Assembly (NCBI GenBank): GCA_022497155.1
Contig: MU385712.1
Span: forward strand, 495,765-559,764
Direction: 5' to 3'
Source of the DNA: Whalleya microplaca
Taxonomy: Eukaryota > Ascomycota > Sordariomycetes > Xylariales > Xylariaceae
Length of the DNA: 64,000 nt
This document shows positions 1 to 14,300 of this stretch, in pieces; position 1 is the first letter of the stretch, and every line of letters begins with the position of its first letter. The translations under genes and the position numbers were made by a program. The notes under the pieces were generated by a model, which saw nothing but the letters and a program-made list of their open reading frames with translations, did no database searches and was not told the origin of the DNA.

Positions 1-2171
1 CTCCCAAGTTTTGCTGGAAAGCTACCTCGACCAACTCACTGAGCATAAGCAATTTCCAGGTACCATGCATCTCAAGGCACATGCAGGTATGTACGTAGCT
101 ATAGCACCTACTAGGAGGTAGTACCACCACTTTTTCTACATAGGTGTATGTATGTACTATGTAGTCGACCAGGGGTACATAGGTAGGGACATTGTCGACA
201 AGAACCTTGAAGCCGTGACATTGAGAGAGCACTTGAGGGCTTCAAGGATCATGGAATAGAGAGAGCATGGCAAGGTTCTGGGATGTTCTGGGATACAAGA
301 TGCATGCCGACATGGGTACAGGGGGTCGCACTAGTACGTACTTCTTCCCCCTGGCCGCCTGGCCATAGCCCTAGCTTTATTCATGGACTATTATACATGG
401 CAGAACCGGGAACAGATGCAAGTAGGTAACAGTACATACATCAAGCAAATCATGTCGCCGTCTAGGGCTGTCTGGATTGCAATATCGCGGGCGCCAGTAA
501 TACCCCATGCTCTACGTAAATGCCCTTTCGCCTCACTAAATTGGAGTCTCCATCAGGTCCCAGGCCCCCTGTTTTCTTACCATTCAGCAGCTGTACAGAT
601 ACATACCTCCTGCAAGCTAGATAACATTCCCACACCACCGACTATGCATCTTTCGCTCACTACCGCGCTTGCATTGTTAGATTATTATGATAGTGACATT
701 CATTACCTCCTCGTCTTGCTGCCGGTAAATTTATATTAGTTAATGCTAGTTCTATCTATTATTACCAACCTAGGACCAACCTAGGGATGTATTAGTCACT
801 CACCATATTCCGTATCCAGGGCTCAATAATGTACTATAGTATGTGTAGTATGTATAGTATGTATAGTATGTACAAAGTAAACTATAGCCTATAAGGTCGT
901 TCGGCCATGAAGAAGCTCTTGTCACTCATGAAATCACACAGCCGAACAAGCTTCGTGAAGTCTAATCGAGATCTGACTTCGGGAACGAGATTTATGCAGA
1001 TGGTACCTGGAACCATAACGTTGTTTATTAGCGCTCGAGTCGAAACGCATTCAACTGATCTCGACAAGCGCCTGTCGTCATAGGACTAATACTTTGTAAG
1101 TCTAGACTTGACGCAGTACTTTCACTCAATACCTATGATTCACATGCGCTTGCAGGTTGGCATGTAGTGCACGGAGCACCGTACATTCGCATGTTACATC
1201 CAGGCTGAATCTGGATAGGTCAATGATTTCACTGCCATCTCTTCAATGTGCCTTTAATCCGTAGCGTACCTAATACGTGAGCGGAGCAAGTATAAACGAA
1301 TGCAAGAAAACATTTACATCTTTTTGGGATGGATGAGGGGGGGGGGATAGGAGGAGGAGAAGGAGGAGGAGGGGTAAGGAGAGACCCTGGACGGAAGCCA
1401 GCATCATAAGTCATGGTTATGGCGTGTAATACAAGGGCAGGGCGGTGGGAAGAAGTCTTCATATCTCATCCAACCCACGATAGCGTTACGTAGTGGTGGA
1501 AAGAGGGCTGGAACCAGATGAACACTCTCGAGAAGTGGGCGAACAATAGGCTGAGAGAGGGTCACATTCTCAAGACTTCTTTTCATGTAGTCTACCGTTT
1601 TTGTTCAGATTGGGATTGGCCGGCTAGGAGAGGTGATTGGGAAGGGATTCTAGAGTACAGTTTAAATTAAGCCGATTTTGCTCTGTTCAAAGTGCTGTTC
1701 ACCGATGATTGACTGCCTTTGCTGCAGACAATATTATTTTGAGATGGTGAAGGCTTCTTTCTTCACATGAAAGCTGTGCTGGCTCGGCGGCAGACACTGG
1801 ATTTGACCACTCAGCTAGTCTCATTGTTTCGTTGTTCAATTCTTGGGTATGATCGGGCACGATTAGGTTGCAAATTGGCAAATGGGCGACCGGCCAGGGT
1901 CTGGCAATCTCTGACCGGCTTGCGCCGTGGCTATACGAACTGTCAATCGCCAGATGGCAGACACAATGGTGAAGCACCACGATAGCGACGATGCGCAGTG
2001 CTACATCGTAGATAGTGAGAAATATACAGATCTAATGACGAAACCGGGGGAGAGTGGGTGCCTTTTTGTGGAATTCATTACGGATAGGCAGTCAGTCCAG
2101 TCAGTGCCCTTTGAGAACCAGTTTCATTATAATTAATTATTATTATCTATTATAGAGTTGTTCGCTTTGCT

Positions 2172-2208
2172 GCTTTGGCTTTGGCTTTGGCTTTGGCTTT
2201 GGCTTTGG
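2172..2208. repeat. GCTTTG hexanucleotide microsatellite
   Basis: Six perfect tandem GCTTTG units plus one base. No gene is adjacent and it is not a telomeric repeat. It is followed about 115 bp later by the (TAC)n tract. Confidence 0.95.
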
Positions 2209-2323
2209 TTGATGGGCACCAAGAACGATGGTGATAGATAGATAGCCCAGTCTGAGCACAAGAGAGAATAAACCATCCCAGCCCCTTGATAGATTCAACG
2301 ATTAATACCAATACTGCTACTAT

Positions 2324-2350
2324 TACTACTACTACTACTACTACTACTAT
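2324..2350. repeat. (TAC)n trinucleotide microsatellite
   Basis: Nine consecutive TAC units followed by degenerate TAT units. It produces a spurious poly-Thr reading frame on the + strand. Confidence 0.95.
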
Positions 2351-5300
2351 TATGAATTTATGTATGCATGTACATACATACTTGTATGTGTATAGTAGTA
2401 ATAGTAGTTATAGTAGTACATACATAGTACCAAATAGGCGAAAGGAGTTCGGTTTTCTGACAATCTCTGGTACCCAAGTACTGTTGCATTGGACCACGCC
2501 CCAGAAGGAGCCGGGTGAGTGTTCCGAGGTCGTGGCATCACCCACCCAAAGGTGACTTCGCTCCAAACAGTTTCAGGGGTTTCTCTTCACTCTTTCGTCA
2601 ATCCACTTGTGAACTCTCTGGTGTCTGGGTGTCTGGAGGTGACAGTGAGCCCCATTGTTTCAAAGGCCTGAACAACTAAACCTCATCAGGTTCCTGGCCC
2701 CGCCTCAGGGCTAGGCGAGCTTCCCTACAAGCCTGGCTAGGTACCGTTTTAGCTAGCTAGGTGGCTAGCCAGGTGGCTAAGGGTACGCTGCCGTCTCCTG
2801 CGCAGCGCATTCGTCATAGCCTACCCCTTCTGTACCCTTCTGTAGTACTTGCAGTACAGCGCTGATAGAGTGCCCCAGGTCCCCTAAATACTACATATGT
2901 ATTGTATGTATGTTATCGTCCTTCCATGGGCGAGGGCCCGTCTGGGTGCAGTAGGATATCTCCGGAAGCCTTCCCCAAGGCATGTCACCCATTATCTTGT
3001 CTTGCCGGTCTGTTTTGTCTTTTAAGCTTCACGATACTCCACCATGCAACGCGCTGCACGCAAGCGAGCAGAGGCTAAAATAAAACCATGATGATGAACT
3101 GACGAACCCACTGATCCTCAATCTACTAGCGACAACCAACATATCCTGCGACGAGCTCTCGCAACTCTATAATTGGGTGCCTATTAACGCTGTCACAATC
3201 GACATGAAACATACAAGAAAAACCGGTTGCCGTGAGTTGTTGATGATCACGATAGTTGAAACAAAACCATCCTCGGAAGAAGACGGTCAGCACCAATCTT
3301 AAGAGAGCAACACATATTACGTACCTCTGTCAACTATGACAGAGCTTGCTGACGCCGACAATTACACCGTAACGAGTACCCACTTGGCAGCTTATTATAT
3401 GTAGCTACCTCGGAGATATAACTGACAGCTGCGTAGTATGTAATACGTGTAGAGAAGTCGTGCTTGTGCCCCCGGTCAATAGTTGGTGATTAAGCCTTAG
3501 GACATAGACATATAGTAAACAATGTAACAAGCGATTATAGTACAGTACCTAGGTAAGACAGATGGCTGTCCCGGCTGGAAGCCGAAAGGCTTCAGATTAA
3601 CGGTACCAGGTGATAGCCAGGTGGACTTCGCCGCAGAATAATTTTAACACCCTGCTTATAATTCCTTCTAATTCTTCTCGCGTCCGGGGCAACCGATATT
3701 GACACAGAGACTCGTTCCTGGTCATGGAAGCATTCCGAGGTCTATTGTTCGGCGACCAAATATCGCTAACGTGGCAGATGGAGCAACTGACATATAGTAA
3801 CTGACGTATAGTAGCTCGCGGGAGGCTTAACAGACGAACTTCGAACCCTTAAAGAAACCCTTAAAGACTTATACGGGGTTAATGTCGGTCGACTTTGTTT
3901 CAAACATCCACATCACCTGTCCACCAATGCACCGCAACGGCGGTTCACATGCTACTGTATGCTGAGAGTTTATCTACCGAGATCTGTCTTGCGGAACCAT
4001 TGTTATCCAGATTTAGAACTGCAGGCATGAACCTGGGTCGCATCTGTACTTGAACGGTACAGGCGGAAACCGTTTGAAGACAGCATCACTCACCTTTCCG
4101 GTCGCTGTGCAGTTGATCACACAATGCCGAGTCAGGCGATGCACCCCCGATTTGTCATGACGAACCAGGTCAGCGCCCATTTAACTCAACTGATCGCAAT
4201 TAACAGTTTTATATCGCCAAATAGCTCTAGCTCTACTACTCCGTCCACGCACATACACATATGCTTTGTTGCAAAGAAGCTAAGGCGGGACCTATATGCT
4301 AGCTCCAGACCCTTCGATTGAATACCCAGCACACTTAAGCAAGTAATTGTCTCAAACTCGGCGGCTCGGCATTCAAGCGAATCCACCTCCAAAGCTTTTT
4401 TTCTAGCTTCTGTCAAAGACCTGGGCACTCGTGCGGTGTGTCTCGTGGATATCTAGGTTTCTTAGCAGGGAGTTCCCTGCAAATCAACCTGAACTTCTCA
4501 ATCGATGATTACGTACTATAGAAAGGGTATGCTTGTACGTTGTATCGTTTCTTGTGCTAGACAAAGCAAAAACGACGTGCCTCACTAGAGCGCCTTTGCA
4601 GTTGACGACTGTTCTCTTCGAGGTTAGGTTAGTTTCACTGGACCCTTCTATCTTGTGTCGTTGGAGAAGAGGCGCCTTCAGCCAAGGCACAATGACACGA
4701 GGCTAGAGGAAATACGGCTGCTCCATATATGTAGGTTCCAAGGAATTCGGTTAGAAAAGGAGCGCCTAGGACGCAACAAGCTATTGAAGTGTTAGTACGA
4801 GGAGCTGATAATAGAAGCCTAGCTCCTATGGAGAAGTTTCGCTTCTTCATTGTTCGCCTTTAGGTAGAACTTGACCTTTACCCAATGGGAGCAGGCCTAT
4901 CCAGCCCTATAGTACTAATATTTGACCAAGAGCTAAGCTAATTATGATTATAGTCCACGGGCCATTTCCGAGACACGAAAGATTGCAGATCGTGATCTTG
5001 ACTTGCCCGCCGCCAAATCCAGACCGTCCCTGCCAGATCCGGCAATTAGTGGACAGCGGCGGCCTCAAAACTAGTGAAGGACTAAGGCAGACGGGATATG
5101 ATACAGAATAGGCATCTGTACTAGGTTGAATAGGCGGATGAACTGATTGTTGCAGATGGCGCGGGCTATTCATCAAGAGGGCTGTTGTACCGGCGGCCAG
5201 ATCCAAGCTTTGTAGTAAAAAGACAACTTTTAAAAAAAGAACTAATAACAACGAGACGGAAACGCCATGCGATGGAGAACAGAGTTTGGACGGGACGGGA

Positions 5301-8300
5301 CGTGGAGCTAGCGTCGAGACACGGACGGGAGGGAATTGTAGGTTGGCGATTGCACGGGACGGATTGCGCTTCGACAACACACGGCACGGTAGAATTGAAG
5401 AGAACAAAAAAGCTTGTAGCCAGCGTTATATTATATGTTGAACTCGCGGTCACCCACCAAGCCGATGTTGGTTTCCCCGCATTTTGATTATATCCAGATC
5501 CAGGTCCTGCATCCTGTGGTCAAATATGCTCCCCAGACTTGTTCATGTATAATGCCATGCTGGTGCGGGAGAGAATGGTCGGTCACTAGAGCAGTGTAAT
5601 GCTACATGAACGACGCGACAGAGTTGATTTTACCGTCTCTGCCGTCTCACTATGTGATATTAGACGGGATTCAACACCAATGATGATAGCATCTACTGTG
5701 TTGGCGAGTATTTTTAACTCCGCCCGGTTTTTTTCTTGCTAGCCCGGGTCCGTGTGCAAATTGATAACAATTTTCGGAGGATGACGAAGAACCAGACGAA
5801 GGCACGGCACCGGAATATCCAATAGCAGAGATACCGCTTCCTGCCAAGGCTGCGCCTTATCTACCAAGCCAACCGCTTCAAGCGATATTGAAGTATGATT
5901 GGTGATGAACTTGGAATATACGCCTCCTATGCTATTCGAGAACAGAAGACGTTGTGGCTAAAGGTATGTACATGGTGGTCATGTAACGACTGTTCTAGGT
6001 TAGTCACGAACCACAAACCGGTAACAATCGCCATTCTGTAACAGATAACATTCGAGTGGCAGTAGATCAATGTCTGTGCGCACGCCTTCCGGTCACGAAC
6101 GAGCAGAGGCGCCTTTGTAACGCCCTAGGGCTCAGCTAAAACATTACGAAGACATTACGAAGAGAGTAGCGCACACACCAATGCCTATTTCCTATGACGC
6201 CGGACTTGTAAATTCAAGGACTTCACGAAGTATAAGCCCGATAACGGTCTCCGATCCGGGTCGCCATGCGGAGTGGATCACCGTCCTTCATATGAAGGTA
6301 CCATGTAGATAGAACAAGACAATCAAAGCAATTGAACATTGCAAAAAGGGGGCCATGATGCACGTCAGGGAATCATACGCCACAGAGATTCAATGCAGGG
6401 GTTTTGTCCAACCTGTGACATTTTGGGATACCCTTGAGCGACCTAACAGGGCAATTCCCATAGACCGGCTAACGTTGAGTGGTTAGACTTTGTCGCCCGG
6501 ATAAAACCGCGCCGTGGGCAGACTAAGATAGGTTCGGGTTCCAGTTGGAGTTACATTTGGAGTCCCCCTTTGGAGTAGCATTTGGAGTTGGAGTAGCCTG
6601 AGATGAACCATCCATTGAACCATTCATTGAATATGGTAAGTACAAGCATTTCATGACATTGGATGCTACAACCCGTAAAGAACTTAACAAATGCGTGGTT
6701 GATAATGACTGACTACGAGACATCTATCCTAATATGCCCGGAATCTCCCCATTGCCGACGGCAAGCCGCCGGTGTTACACGTATTGAACGGGCACATACA
6801 GAATCTCCAGGAGAGCGCGGATGGCTTAGCGATCGGAAAAGGGTCACCGCAAGTCAGCCATTACATATTTCAACTCAATCAGGAACTAGGTCTGCCGCCA
6901 GAAGTTCGGCGCATATCATACGGCTGCGTGCATCTTCAGGTCAGCGGAAGTCCATAAACTGTAAGAAATGATAATAGCCCCGCCGCTGGAACTTTTGTTC
7001 GATCGAAAGAAAAAGAAAACACCGAGTTCTCCCGGTGAGAGATTTAACCTGGTAGTACTTGAGTCTGATTTTGGGCTGATCTGATGTTTGCGACGAAGGA
7101 TGGCTTCATCCTTCATGCATGTTCTCAGGATCACGAACTGCCTCCCTTAAGGCTGGTAAGGCTGATGTACGTGACACTTGACACTTGGAAGGGGAAAACC
7201 CGGCATGAAGAATTATAATAATCTACTACTTCCTATTTCAATTGACATCTAGCCTTTGACAACTCATCATACAGCATTGATTCATACTGTAGCAACGCAG
7301 CGTAGTATATATGTATCTCGATTGTGTCGATTGTGAGTATAAAAGTCTGTGCGACAGGTACGGTATGTATGCTGAGTACCTAGGTACATACCACCCGAGA
7401 GGGCTTCCCCGCATTTTGAGTGGCCTAGCCAGACTTAGAGTATGCTCAGCCAATCAGCTTGCACGCCAATTAAGGCACTATCCGAGCCGTGTATCCCCAC
7501 ACTTATCTGGTAATGGCGCTTTGACCAGCCCGTGACCAACGCCTCGCCATTGGATCTCTCTTCCATGTGCATCCCTCTTCTGCCCCTCCAACCCCCCCCC
7601 CCCCCCCCCTTCAAGCCCGGCAGACCCTCCCACAGCGGCCGGCCTTATGGTTAGGGGCATATTACAATCAGTTCCTCTTCTGATCAGTGTTTGGTTCAAT
7701 TTGCAACCCACCCTCAGAAATACCACTTTGTTTCAATTCCTATCTCTGCCTTTGGATTAGTAGTATTCAAATTAGGAAAACCTCCTCCAGTTAGATTTAC
7801 TATATCTAATCAGTGTAACCTCCTTTAAAGATGGTGCATATCCTGTACTACATAGCGGCCGCTACATAGTATACTACAATCCACTCACACAACTATAAGC
7901 CAACTTAACAGACCTTTTCATATTTTGGTGATCTAAAGGAGGTTGGTCTCTTTCCCCTCACAGGATCACATGACGCCTGACCGCCATGATAAATTATCTC
8001 ATTCTGTACACTGCGAGTATGTAGGAGGAAATATGTCTTGCTAATATGCCCTGCTAATATGCGGGTCAACGAATCCTGATCGCAAACTAATGAGCAGCTC
8101 ACCTAAGACGGAGATTTTTCCGTTCAACCTCGAACAGGTGGAGAGGATATGCAAGGCACTGGCTTCGGGACAGTCAACCTTTCCTATTCTTGACAGTATT
8201 CTCCGGTGACGACAGTAACTACTTTTCACCTGGACCTAGTGTTGGTCTAGGTCTTCAGACCTGCAGTGTGGACAGAGACCAAAAGTTCCCCGGGTGGATT

Positions 8301-11300
8301 TTTTTGTCATTGTCACGACTCCACTGGCTTATGCGGTCTGCAGGTATGCCATTGTGCAGTGCAGGTTGGCTGCGGAGATTTTCAAGGACGGATGAGTCCT
8401 TGAACCAATGAGAGTAATTTCAACCTCTAGTCTGTTGGCCGGCCTAGAGCCGCGAGCGTCAAAGTTTCACGATAGACCATCTCACTGCCGAACGGAGTAA
8501 TATGTTTTGGCTTCCTTGGCTACATATACATATGCGGACTCTGCCTCTGCATGCATGTCTAGCAGTTTTTCATGAGGCCATATTCAATGGTAACATCCAT
8601 AATAGTTGCCGGTATGTCATGCAGTCCTCCACATCCAAGCCAGTGTAACGATGATCCTGATATAATTTTATGAGACGACAACAGCCAGTCGATATGTTGT
8701 AGAACTTTCTTGCGTAACAAACCGGTCTTTGCAGCCTCCTCGTCCCCCCCTCTATCGGGCTGAGGGGTCGTGACGGGAGCACGACCGCCCACTACCCGTT
8801 GCAACCTAGATATGTACACACATACACACGGGTAACGGGCGACGAGCATGGACCAACCTATGGTACCCCTGGAGATTTCCTGACGATCTCTCGGGGGCAC
8901 AGACCTTGGTCACGGAAACATGGTAGCTATCATTTTGTCTCCAAACCTGTTACGCAGAAACAACGCCTCAGCCCGAATACGAATTATCTAAATTGGATTT
9001 ACATACTTGTATATACAACTATCTTCAGAGATTACTAGAAGGCTATGGACGTCGTTGAGGGTACGGAGATGGCGGCACCTTAGACAGTGCAACACACGTT
9101 GAAACAGTCTTCAAGACTCACACCAGACTTTCTCAATATCTTCCTTGATTCCCTAGAGTCTCGAACTAACAAACGTACGATGCTGCCAACTTAGCCTTAA
9201 ATCTCCACACTATCTGTCTATGATACACCTGAACCACCTAGCTAACTCCTTAATAGTGTCCGTCTTTCTTCGGCAGTATCTAGACCGGTTACTAGTGCAT
9301 TACACGCGAGACCTGTCAAGTTCTATCGTCAGAATAACATCCGGAATAAGCCAGCTGCAGGACATCAGATGAACAAGATGCGCGTGAGAGCTTTGACGGT
9401 GAATCTCTACTCATAGTCTCGAGCATTACAGGCTATTCAGTCTAGTGAAACACCGAGCCGGAGTTGGATGTTTCATTGCTACTGGAGTCTTCAAAAGCTT
9501 GAACGATCGATGACAAGATCTTGCAAATCCAGAGCAGTATGCTTCTTAGTTATCATGCATGATCGTCGCCGGATCGCAGGTTATGAGAAATGTGTCGCTT
9601 GACGCCTAACGCCCCATGTTCAGGCTTACTGCTATGGGCTTACCATCGCCTCACCCGTCACGCAACTTCAATTTACGGCATAACAACCTCGTCAGATTAT
9701 GATTGACGAGCCTTCACTTTCACCTTGCGGCGAGCTCCTAATGCCTCATGGTTGCCTTTTTGAAACCATACCACTAACCTCTTCCGCGCTCCTGATAAGC
9801 TGGATGTTGTTCATAACGTCTACGATTACATGCAGCATATACCAAAAGGGTACATACCATTACCTCTCTCCAGGTGTTCCATTGACCAGGTTGTTACACA
9901 AGATCGCCTGGCTGATCTCTTGATCTCTCGTTACACTGCAGGCCCACAGACCACATGTTCGTACTTCACGCAACTCTACTGCTCGTCTCAGAAACACAGA
10001 GATGAACAATTTCGACATAGGTATGTATGTATCTCTTCCTATACTTCCTTCTTCAGTTGCGTCATTCGGAAACCGGCAATGGAACTCTAACTTTGAGCGT
10101 TTCAGGTCCACACCGCCCATCAGCATGGGAAAGGCTACTAGTGTAAGTAGCCTCTGCGAAAAGGCATTAAGCACTTACTCTTTGACCAACAGGTTCACTT
10201 ATGTAATTTTGGTATCCAAGAACATATGCCGAGTAGGTAATGGATAGCCCTTAAGAAATCTCGATCGCGGTTCAGCTTTAGTCCTAGTGACCCATTGGCG
10301 TCAACTACTTCATTTCGGCCGACAACTAATTAACAAAATTAACAGAGCACACTAAGCTCAAATAGATAATAGATCTTACAGTCCATGTGGCGGCCATGAT
10401 ACTCCAAGGATTTAAGCACGTTCATATTCGCTTAATAGGACACCGTTTGATTGTGGCGCTGACCTGCTGCTCACAGACTAGTAAGGTTACTTCTTTCAGC
10501 CAGCCTCGATGACTCCTTGCAGCGCCGGCGTCATCTCCGTCTTAGCGAGAAACCCACAGACGTTTGCAACGACCGGCAGGCAACACCTCGTTAACTCATA
10601 TCGCTAGGGCCAGGCTTGCATCTACCACGTGCGCTGCTAATAACAGACCAATCCCCAATCAGGTCCATGCTTCTTCAAGTAGTCATAGATTATAAACAAT
10701 TCCTCCACAAGCTAACCACATACTTCGACTATATTTCGTATTTCGTACACTTATTAACATTGAAGACTCGGCATTACTCCGGCAGAGCCTCTTACCAAGA
10801 GGATATTCATATGCATTTCCTGCATTAGCGAGACGGAAATGAACATGCAAGATCTTTAATTAATCAACTCTATATACTATTATTACATACTAGGTAGTAC
10901 TACTACCCATAGTCAAAGGGCCATACATAGTACATACATAATAGAACACTAGTCTATCCAGCCACAGGAGGTCTCAGTTGTGACTTACATAGTGCTAGTA
11001 AACTAGTATTGTTAACAGGTTGTGGGACCATGCTAAGATTGTCTCATCCATTTCCCATCTTGGCTTTCCATGAAAACCTGGTTCAGCCATCTTATCGTCT
11101 CTGGAGAACCCCAGTCTAGCCACGTGCCACGTGGTGTGAAACCAAGTGCGAAAAGAGTCTATTTGGAAATCGCGAATTGTTCAATTTCCAAGACTTCGAG
11201 GTTTCTGGAACGTCAGAGTAGAAAACGTGGCAAGTCCGATTACAATCTTCGCCGGAACGCTTACACAGTGAGATAGTGTATGTACGAAAGCTAAGCCCTA

Positions 11301-14300
11301 CAGGCGAATTGCTCCTCGACACTAGGAGATATAACTTAGTAGTGCATCCTAAATAAAGCAGTTTCCGACAGGCCGCCAGCCGGATCAAGCCTCGATGGAA
11401 AGAGGTTGGTGAGGTTTTAGGCAACGTGCCACAAAGGTGTTATATCCTTCAGCCTCACGCGCCCCATCGCCAAGCTTCCTCGATATTAACAATGCCTCAT
11501 TAGGATAAAATTCCGATCGAGAGTGGATAAGGTCTTAGTGAAAACGGCTAGGGGATTCAGCACTGACATTTGAAACTTTCGGCCCCCTCTAAACCTGTAT
11601 TTTGTATTTTGCCCTCTCTTTTCTACTCCGTACGGATTCCGGATAGCCTGCCGACTGCAAAGTCAGAGCCGGCTAATGCTAAAATAGCATATCTCGTTTT
11701 AGGGCTCAACGATAGTAGGGGTCACCGCCAGGGTACTATAGATTTACCGCCAGGGTCTTTGAGTTTAATATCCCTCCATTACATAACCTTGGTCATGGTG
11801 GTGCCTGCGAGAGTAAAGACCAACACTCACGATGTTCTGGCCCTATAGCATAGTAGTATTGATGTAGCAGCAAAGACTTGTTGGAACCTCAAAACCTGGC
11901 AGATATATCTCGCTTGCATGTTTTGAGTTACCCTAGTGGTCTTCTATAACACTAACACCAACACCAGTAAACCCCTAGATTTAACCCTACAATAATCCAA
12001 CCTGCACCCCGCACCTATCGAAGTATGATCGTCATTTTCTTGAAAGACTTTGGACTAAATGTCCGACGTGTGGACTTGTCCGGCAGAGACCGAGTAATAC
12101 TATACTGCGAATAAGCATCGAAGGGTTGGATTACGTACACCGCAATCTCATGCTACATATCCTGTATATTCAATTGTCTATTTAAAACGCAGAGCAAGAA
12201 CGTGCTGGATCACTCTCCACCAGGCAGCGGAGCCTTTGTAGATAGATATTATACTATATTGCGTATTCAGTTATATGTCGGGTAAGAAGTAATAGTTCGG
12301 CAATGCAATAGGGACCCTGGACGTTCGCTGCCCGCCATTCTTCGGTCATGTCATGTGCGCATTGCACAATGCATCTTGTTGCCCACCTAAAGTCTAGACT
12401 GCGCGCGGAGGTGACACACGGCACGCTGATTGGAGTAGACATGTGAGTGCTACAGACGCTTCACCGTCCCCGGGTGTAACCCTAGAGTATATGCCGGTTA
12501 GAGAATGCTGCAGCCGGGCTAGAAACGTTGTGGACCGACTAGACCTATGCCCCGGTCCCCGGCTACCCGGAACTGTTTGGTCTCGGATTTGATAACTACT
12601 CCGAGGTAATTGAAACGAAAACATTATTTTGGTGGATTGAAACAGGTGAAGAAAACTTGGATGCCTCGATCTCTGTGACGTCAATATTACACACGTTTCC
12701 TATGTCTACTACCTATCAGTTACCGTAGTATGTACGATGTTCACTGAATCTCAAGTGTGACGATATTCACACTCTAGCCCAATGGTATGAAGCTGTACTG
12801 ATTGATAAGACGCTGCGGTATCGTCATCATCATGGGGTTTTCAAAGCGACGTGGCCTAGCCCACAAGATCTTCACCGGGACATTCCACTTCGCCTCGGGT
12901 CGTCGAGCTAACTATCCACAATCCTGGCCGGCCCATCCCCGTGATGCTCGATGAAGAGTTTATTAGCATCGTCTCCAGCGGACGGGCAGACGTCGAACGA
13001 GACGCGCATATGTGCGCGCGCTATAATATACACATAGCCAAGTATAATCCTGCTGTATGTCTATTGCGAAATCCTTACCTAAACTGGTCCATTTCGTGGT
13101 CTTCAGCGGTCCCGCCTGTAGTGTGTCCACCTACGCCCGGTCGGTGGAGTCCGCCTGTGCCTCGTGAGAAGCGAAGTGTCCAAGCCACTGTGGAGGCAGA
13201 TCCAGCCGTGGAGGATGGTCGCTGATGAGAGTTGTCTGGAAGCTCATATCGGACATCGGACTCACAAAATATTATGCCATCTCGGTTATGCCCAAGGATT
13301 TGGCAATGATTCTCGAATGCGGCTGCTGTTGGTTGGGACCAAACAAAGCATACGAGAACACTTCTATGCATAAACCATTAATCACGGGAACACACTAACC
13401 CATGAAACCGTGAGCTGCCCGATGTCCACAATAGTCATTCAAATCGAGGCACGATCTCTGATTAGCGTACGGTGTGTGCGCTGTTCCTTATCAGAAAGCT
13501 ACAGTACCTGTATCTCGCAGGGTGAGCGCAGGTGTGGGTATGCGGCTATATTTGCATCGATATTGTTGCCTCTCTCGGCTCTCATCAGCGTGGAAGATGA
13601 TAAGACAAGAAGAGCTAGAACCTGGAAGACAGCTGGGGGTCCAGTGTTCCTATCAGCTGGGAATCAAACGCCGATCCCGTTAAAGGGGTTATTGACAAAT
13701 AAAGATGATTGAAACAAGCTGACTACTTAAAGAAATTTGTTAAGGAGTAAGAGAGGGCAGTGACGTCTAGGTAGAGGAGCAGCTAGGCGGTTCCAGACGT
13801 GGGACAACTCCTCCCGGGGGCAGGCCGGGGAGCGATTCCGACGGCGCCCCTTAGCTGCAGCTTGCCCAAGTTGGACTATTCCAATGAGCGATCATCAGCA
13901 AGCCGGCCCCTCACTCACTCTCACTCACTCTGTCTCTGCAGTTCGAGCTCGTAAACATCTGCTATGTAATAAACGTACTTCGTACTTGCGTATTAGTGTT
14001 AAGAAGAGTCCTTGTAATAACACTTACGCCGGTCCACATCCGACCTCGCCAAAACCATGTAGCACCTGTTTCTCTCTCTGTTATGAGCCCACGCAGGCAG
14101 GCATTCTGGCATTCGGCGCTGCGATCAGCTGCACCTCTAGATTGATCAATGATTCTTGCATCCTCATTGACGAGTCGGAAGTTTTACGAGATGAGACGAA
14201 ATGCAGGATGAGACGTTCCCTGCTTCTTATGAGTAGGATGGCGCAGATATACTATTCCTCACCTTGTCTAGGCTCTATCGTCGCTGCAGGCTCTTACCAC

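Noticed and set aside
2172..2208. GCTTTG repeat as an internal telomere-like array
   Set aside because: Fungal telomeres are normally TTAGGG-type; this is an unrelated hexamer microsatellite.
4907..5407. 166-codon minus-strand frame
   Set aside because: Erratic Leu/Ser/Pro-rich composition, overlapped by other open frames on both strands, no domain or splice partner.
12832..13225. Short frame from 12832 (MGFSKRRGLAHKIF...) overlapping a second frame at 12943
   Set aside because: Considered as a frameshifted gene, but the pieces are short, match no family I know, and no splice sites join them.
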